Source of the DNA: Nemertoderma westbladi | Taxonomy: Eukaryota; Xenacoelomorpha; Nemertodermatida; Nemertodermatidae | Direction: 5' to 3' | Assembly: GCA_032718475.1 (NCBI GenBank) | Contig: JAUCBJ010006868.1 | Location: 1 to 22,145 of the forward strand | Length of the DNA: 22,145 bases | Shown here: one piece after another, positions 17,721-22,145 of the stretch | Numbering within the stretch: position 1 is the stretch's first letter | Layout of the letters: each line of letters opens with the position of its first letter | Position numbers and translations under genes: made by a program | Notes under the pieces: model-generated | Seen by the model: the letters and a program-made list of their open reading frames with translations, nothing else | What the model was told of the DNA's origin: nothing | Database searches by the model: none

Positions 17721-18297
17721 TAAAAAATCAGAACGGTACTAGTTCGCCATGTCGACACCGCCATGCAATTGCTTTCCACTGGCTATAAAGTGTCTTTGAT
17801 TTTTAAATATTTCGTTCTAGAATATAGACTACATTCATCCAATATAATTTTTTATGGTAGCTACTATTTTTCAAAATACTACCTAGCTATTTAAAAAAGA
17901 ATTCTATATAATATATTTACGTTACATATTTTTACTTATTCTAGAATATTTTGACTTTCCAAGTAAAGTGTTGTATTCCAAATAAAATTACAAGACAATA
18001 TAATTAAAAAAAAAATTTACTAGCTAACAAAAACTAGCTATATGAATTACTCAGAATAACCACAGTAGTGTTGCAACGCTGGAAAGAGCCAGGCTAACAG
18101 TGCAAGGAATTGCTTAACGTTGCATAGCAACATAACAACAATAACAATGATTATATAAAAACGAGGAATTAATAATGACATTATGTAGTTAGTTGCTTTA
18201 GTTACACAAGAACCCAGTTCTCTGGAATCTCTTTTCTTTAAAGTATTATTTGAATGCACCATCTATCATACAACAAACATTTTTAGCAAGCCCTCCA

Positions 18298-18309
18298 CCC
18301 CCCCCCCCC
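18298..18309. repeat. Poly-C tract, 12 bases
   Basis: A run of 12 C lies 14 bp before the Myb-gene ATG, within the Harbinger element and so in the likely leader of that gene. Confidence 0.9.
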
Positions 18310-18323
18310 TTAATTTTTTGAAA

Positions 18324-19158
18324 ATGGCCCCTGCAGCGAAAGAAGCTAAAACTAGGGAAACTAATTGGACTGACAAGGATTGCTGCACTCTGGTCGAGTT
18401 GTATGAACCTCACCATACTCATCTCATTGCCAGTTTCGACAAATCTAGAGGAATAAATGCAGATTCAAAATCTAAGAAGTGGGAAGCTACATATCTTGGA
18501 GTCATACTTAAGGTCAAATCCCGATGTAAAACGGAGTCTCGATGGGCTCGAGAAGAAGCTAAACAATCTGAAAGATTCCATGAAAGTTTACGCACGCGCA
18601 GCAAAATACCATGAGACTGGCGGCGGACCAGAGCCTAAAACTCCGAAAGTTTTCATCCTGAAACTGTACGATATTGTTCATGGGTCCAAAGGGCAAATCC
18701 TGAAAGGAATACAGTCGGGTGCAGAAAGTGGCGCATCGGGTGCAGCTATCCCGGTCACGGTTAGTCAGGGTAATGACCAACCAGACCATGAAGAGGACGG
18801 CCAGATCCTGATGGACTTGGGCCAGAGCCTGAAGTCGCCAGGGGGCTACTTTAAACAGGCTTCCACTCCTCGAAACCCAGACTACTCTTCTCATCCGCAA
18901 AAAAAAGGGTCCCGCTCTCAGGACACATTGATTTCACCATTGGAGGCGCAGAACCTGCTGATCGCGGAGAATCGCCAGTTGATCCGAGAGAACCGCTATC
19001 TTATCTATCTGAAGACAATTAAGACAAAAGCAGACGTTTCGGCTCTTACTGGTCTGCTGCCTCCCCCGGCTCCTAATGGCATGGTGGATGCAGCTGCGGA
19101 TATTTTGTTTCTGGAGACTATTTGTGAATATGAAAACAGTGCAAATAATATACAGTAG
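18324..19158 (+). pseudogene. Harbinger Myb/SANT-like protein, frameshifted
   Basis: The accessory DNA-binding protein of Harbinger elements, which in studied members helps bring transposase to the nucleus and element ends. The ATG at 18324 opens a frame with a Myb/SANT-like N-terminus (NWTDKDCCTLVELYEPHH, a Trp-led first helix; then SKSKKWEA). After about residue 55 that frame loses similarity. The conserved continuation RSLDGLEKKLNNLKDS, KYHETGGGPEPK is in the +1 frame, running to TAG at 19158. A 1-base net insertion or 2-base deletion around 18485-18520 explains this; no intron with GT/AG of reasonable size fits. The C-terminal part has an acidic linker and a coiled-coil-like stretch (EAQNLLIAENRQLIRENRYL), usual for the family. 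Confidence 0.8.
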
Positions 19159-19176
19159 TACTGTATAATATGAATG

Positions 19177-19182
19177 TTTAAT
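19177..19182 (-). terminator. Possible poly(A) signal for the transposase
   Basis: ATTAAA on the minus strand, about 100 bp past the transposase stop. It is a common variant hexamer but short enough to be chance. Confidence 0.3.
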
Positions 19183-19282
19183 ATTGTGCAATTCATCATA
19201 TTCATTATGTAATCTACAGTAGTCTAAAGTACAGTACAATGGTGTGCTAGTTTGATATATAATTTGGAAACAATATCCTTTT

Positions 19283-20308
19283 TTATCCAAAATACTTCTG
19301 AATAAAATGTGCACGATACGTTTGACCATTTTGTGAACCAGAATAATCTTCACTGTTATCTAATTCTTCCACGTCCTCGTCTTCCTCAAACTGTTCACCC
19401 CTTATTTTGGCAATATTGTGCAATACGAAACAAGCCGAAATTACGCGGCAGACTCGAACTGGCTGCATTCTAATTTCGCCATGCAAGCAATGGAACTTTC
19501 TCTTTAACTGTCCAAATGCCCTTTCAACTGTATTGCGTGTCTTGATTTGCGCCCGGTTGTATTTAATTTCCGCTTTAGTCTTTGGGTTGAGAAGCGGAGT
19601 TAAAAGAAGAGGTGTACACGGATAGCCACTATCGCCTAAAATGAGTTCCTTTCGTTTTCCCTGATCGTACTCCATTCCAAGTGAGCTATTGGACCAAATA
19701 CGGGCGTCATGGGCACTTCCTGGCCAGTCAGCGACCATGTTCAAAAATTGACACTTTGCATCACAAATTGCTTGAACGTTAATGCTACTGTACCCTTTTC
19801 TGTTAATGTAGTATGGCGCTTGATCGCCGTAAGGAGCTGGAATCTTCACATGCGTTGCGTCGATGGCGCCAGTAACTCCAGGGAAACCAGCAATTTCAAA
19901 GAATTCCGCTTGAACCTTTTGAATTTCGATGGGTGTAGAAGGGAATTTCACAAACTGGTCTAAATTTCGGGTGAGGGCGATTGAAACATCCCGAACGGCT
20001 CGACTAGCGGATTTCTTCTTATGAATTGTCAAACTGTCTCCAGCTAGATTCAGGAAGCTCCCAGTTGCGTAAAATCGTAGGGCCACTGCCAGCTTCAACT
20101 CAACAGTCAGGCCTTTATTCCCAGCTTGGATTCTTTCGAGATCAGGACGAATCACATCGCAGATATACCGAAAATTGTCCTTGCAGAACCGGAATCGGTC
20201 ATAAAATTCTGTTTCATTGTACAGTTCGTAAATGTTTGGCCGCGTTGGGTACGATTTCCTATTCTGAGGGCGACGGCTTGGTAAATATAATATTGGTAAC
20301 ACTGACAT
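19283..20308 (-). CDS. PIF/Harbinger DDE transposase, full length
   Basis: A 341-residue nuclease that cuts and reinserts Harbinger elements. The length is close to HARBI1-type proteins (about 350). The start is ATG at 20308 (MSVLPILYLP); a reading from GTG farther upstream adds hydrophobic residues of no known role. Residues about 60-110 form the helix-turn-helix-like region (LKLAVALRFYATGSF). The DDE_Tnp_4 catalytic core is complete: D150 in GAIDATHV, D226 in LGDSGYP and E262 in RNTVERAFGQLKRKF. The family motif WPGSAHDARIW lies at about 195-205. No stop or frameshift interrupts it. The acidic C-terminus (EEDEDVEELDNSE) precedes a basic/aromatic end. The Myb partner lies convergently downstream. 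Activity is plausible but untested. Confidence 0.93.
   Translation of the reverse strand: MSVLPILYLPSRRPQNRKSYPTRPNIYELYNETEFYDRFRFCKDNFRYICDVIRPDLERIQAGNKGLTVELKLAVALRFYATGSFLNLAGDSLTIHKKKSASRAVRDVSIALTRNLDQFVKFPSTPIEIQKVQAEFFEIAGFPGVTGAIDATHVKIPAPYGDQAPYYINRKGYSSINVQAICDAKCQFLNMVADWPGSAHDARIWSNSSLGMEYDQGKRKELILGDSGYPCTPLLLTPLLNPKTKAEIKYNRAQIKTRNTVERAFGQLKRKFHCLHGEIRMQPVRVCRVISACFVLHNIAKIRGEQFEEDEDVEELDNSEDYSGSQNGQTYRAHFIQKYFG
19301..19306 (+). terminator. Possible poly(A) signal for the Myb gene
   Basis: AATAAA on the plus strand, 143 bp after the Myb-gene stop and overlapping the 3-prime end of the transposase gene. If used, the two convergent transcripts would overlap at their ends. Confidence 0.35.
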
Positions 20309-20460
20309 TTCCGCATATAATAAATAATTGTAATAAATAGCTAATAATAAATTCACTAAGATTCGTTTTTGGCAGACTTAAAAATAGACACTTATCTCTA
20401 AATTTTAAGTATCTACATAAGTTAAGAAAATTGTTGTGCAACGCAATACCAATTTTTCTC

Positions 20461-20518
20461 GTACTTAAACTTAATTTAAGTTTTCTACTTAACTTAAGTC
20501 AACGTGTGCAACCCGGCC
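20461..20518 (-). repeat. Harbinger right TIR and subterminal repeats
   Basis: The last 32 bp (20487-20518) are the perfect inverted match of the left TIR. Just inside are ACTTAAAC, TTAATTTAAG and CTACTTAAC, variants of the ACTTAAGT subterminal word. Confidence 0.93.
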
Positions 20519-20583
20519 TATATGTCTATTTGTTCTGTTATAGAAAAAAATAAAAAAATAAATCAAATATACAAGGTGGCAAC

Positions 20584-21379
20584 CTGCGGCGTTTTGACGA
20601 ATCGCCTCCAACGCGTCGCTGTCATGGTAACCCGGCCCGATTGCGAGTCGTCCGTAGAACCGGAAGTAGCGAAGGATCCGGAGGTAATCCTCACGAATCC
20701 GCGTTCCGGGATCCCCTACGAACGCGATCCTACGCAACTCCACATCCTCCCGACCCCCAAAGTAATCGTATAGGTTGCCATGGAGATCGAGGAACATGGA
20801 GTTGACCGTGAGGTCCCGTCGAGCGGCGTCCTCCCGCCAGTCCTCGGTGAACTGGACGACGGCGTGGCGTCCGTCCGTTACTCGATCCAGTCGGAGAGTC
20901 GTCAACTCGAAGTTCCGTTCGTGCGTTCGCACTGCCACGGTGCCGTGGCTCTCCCCTTTACGGTTCAACACGCGCACTTCCGCGTCACGGAATATCGCGA
21001 GCATCTGTTCGGGGGTCGCGGTAGTAGCGAAGTCAACGTCGTCCGGACGTTGACGCAGTAGTAGGTCCCGTACCGCGCCCCCGGCGATACGTAGCTCGTA
21101 GCCCCGGTCGGCGAACAGGGACTGTAGATGGAGCACTCCCGGGGTGAGTAACGACGTAAAGTCCGCGTTGTGTTCCATCGAAACGTCGGTGACTAGACCG
21201 TTGGTGTCAAAGACTTCGGGTGTCGCCATTCGAGTATATAAAGGGTTCCGCAAACCTGAAGTTGTTCCAATGAAGAACCGACGCGTGTTACTCCAATATA
21301 TTCCTGCACCAGCTGCGACAGGATGGTGGTAACGTGATTTTGTAAAAGTACAACTAACTTTGCGAATGAAACTTATCAT
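20584..21379 (-). CDS. TRNT1: CCA tRNA nucleotidyltransferase, exon 1 (N-terminal, catalytic)
   Basis: Encodes residues 1-265 plus one base of the next codon. Class II nucleotidyltransferase motifs are all visible: GGAVRD (100-105) with metal-binding D114 and D116 in DDVDFATTATP; RRDLTVNSM (187-195, motif B); LYDYFGG near 203-209; and EDYLRILRYFRF (230-241), whose Glu-Asp-Arg set selects CTP and ATP. The start chosen is ATG at 21379, because the preceding in-frame GTG is not a normal eukaryotic start. The first 50 residues (MISFIRKVSCTFTKSRYHHP onward) are basic, with no acidic residue before position 55, as expected of a mitochondrial presequence. A second ATG at residue 51 (MATPEV) could give a cytosolic form. 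The exon is markedly GC-rich relative to its surroundings. The full protein is 485 residues, longer than the human enzyme (about 434) at the N-terminus. Confidence 0.94.
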
Positions 21380-22145
21380 TTGTTTGTCAGTTTGATTTAC
21401 ACTTCTTCTGTTCTGCACTTTACATTTTTAGTCAATCTGTTAATTTCTATATTGCATGTTTTCAGAAATGTATTGAATGGTACATTGAAAACGTTGAATA
21501 GTACAAGTACAGAAGTAGTATGTAGTAATGCAGTAATGTAGTGCACAGTGCTAGTGCGAAGAGCAGAAGAGTCATTAAAACATCCTAATTCCAGCATTCC
21601 CATTTCACTGGCCAACCAATCAAAGGGCACATTGCTTGAATTACTTGCTTAGAGATGTGGGCGAGCCAAGTATATAAATGTTCTTAAATATTTATCACAT
21701 ATATTCCAAATGAGGTGGGTTGTTTCAGTTTCACCATATGGCATATGGGGGCGTTATAGTCAGGTGGCTTAGGGAAAAAATCACGACAAAGTTGAGGAAA
21801 GCACCATTTTTTCACAATATGTAAACTATACGTAGAATCCATTTCAAAGGATATCCAAAGCTGTAGTTGAGTGGATGACATGGATATCGATGGGTTGAGT
21901 GAACTTAAAATTATAATTTTTTCTTACAGTAAACAATTTTTGGAAATGACGTACAACATGGACATACGAATTAAAATTTTTTTATATTTAACTCGTACTG
22001 TAGATGACATTGCCGAACTGTGTTTAAGTATTTGAAGTACGACATTAAAACACTGTTTTATAGTTTTTTTTATTGATAGTAACAATGTGTTGGCAAGCTG
22101 TATTTTTCGAGGTGTTTGTTATTATACATTTTTATAGGAAGGGAT
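21380..22145. other. TRNT1 upstream region
   Basis: AT-rich DNA upstream of the minus-strand TRNT1 start. CCAAT at 21616-21620 (GGCCAACCAATCAAAG), about 240 bp before the ATG, is a plausible CCAAT box, which works in either orientation. No TATA box is convincingly placed. The rest holds no recognisable gene. A 65-codon minus-strand frame at 21684-21881 has no recognised similarity. Confidence 0.4.

Larger units (their letters stand above)
17581..20518. mobile_element. PIF/Harbinger transposon, 2.94 kb, near-complete
   Basis: Perfect 32-bp TIRs begin GGCCGGGTTGCACACGTTGA at both ends. The interior has the two genes expected of the superfamily: a DDE transposase (minus strand, 19283-20308) and a Myb/SANT-like DNA-binding protein (plus strand, 18324-19158), arranged convergently with a 124-bp gap. 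The flanking trinucleotides are TAA (17578-17580) and TAT (20519-20521), one base off the TWA duplication expected of Harbinger. It lies in the TRNT1 intron with the transposase in the same orientation as TRNT1. The perfect TIRs and intact transposase suggest recent insertion. The Myb gene is frameshifted, so this copy may need Myb protein from another copy. Confidence 0.92.
17207..20583 (-). other. TRNT1 intron containing a Harbinger element
   Basis: The donor is GCAG|GTTGCC (GT at 20583-20582) and the acceptor is TTCCAG|GATTGG (AG at 17208-17207); the phase is 1. Of 3377 bp, 2938 are the Harbinger insertion. Without it the intron would be about 439 bp. The host part at 17215-17580 is very AT-rich and carries a 22-G run. 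A second GT (CACCTT|GTATAT) lies 10-14 bp downstream of the chosen donor, but only the chosen one restores the conserved GLxxISGERIW reading. Confidence 0.85.

Noticed and set aside
20571-20583. Alternative TRNT1 donor at CACCTT|GTATAT
   Set aside because: It would put the exon junction out of agreement with the conserved GLxxISGERIW segment; GCAG|GTTGCC restores it exactly.
20504-21332. Plus-strand open frames opposite TRNT1 exon 1
   Set aside because: They are antisense shadows of a GC-rich coding exon. The minus-strand frame has all catalytic motifs.
21684-21881. 65-codon minus-strand frame upstream of TRNT1
   Set aside because: No recognised similarity, no splice sites linking it to TRNT1 were identified, and the length is compatible with chance.

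Overview
This window is animal nuclear DNA dominated by mobile elements. It contains a split gene with good GT/AG splice sites, DNA transposons with terminal inverted repeats (TIRs), a degraded non-LTR retrotransposon and several satellites. The background is AT-rich, with long G/C homopolymers and frequent TAGGCCTA- and ACCGGT-like words. I would guess a marine invertebrate, but I cannot name the species from sequence alone.

The only conserved cellular gene is TRNT1, the CCA-adding tRNA nucleotidyltransferase, on the minus strand. It has two coding exons (21379-20584 and 17206-16545) that join in phase to give 485 residues. Its single 3.4 kb intron is mostly a complete PIF/Harbinger transposon (17581-20518). 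That element has perfect 32-bp TIRs, an apparently intact DDE transposase on the minus strand and a frameshifted Myb/SANT-like accessory gene on the plus strand.

Layout. (a) 1-700: a TTGGGTG minisatellite and GC-rich repeats. (b) 991-5490: two copies of a dispersed repeat. Each is interrupted by a DNA transposon with CAGT ends and a 5-bp target duplication (1141-3691 and 4464-5033). A third CAGT end follows at 5203. All three carry subterminal palindromes or repeated short sites. (c) 5665-8490: a satellite of about 52-bp monomers with 311-bp and 1045-bp higher-order periods. (d) 9319-12530: two copies of one roughly 1-kb element in inverted orientation, each with a TTGGGTG minisatellite at one end and a small protein-like segment. 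(e) 12609-16334: a region bounded by matching TIRs and TAA target duplications. It contains a 68-bp satellite, poly-G tracts, a LINE reverse-transcriptase fragment and a GIY-YIG nuclease fragment. (f) 16545-21379: TRNT1 with its Harbinger insertion. (g) 21380-22145: upstream DNA with no recognised gene.

The parts that look least described are the CAGT-ended elements, whose palindromes show paired base changes, and the way satellite units, minisatellites and poly-G tracts recur inside mobile elements. Boundaries of degenerate repeats are approximate because they were judged by eye.
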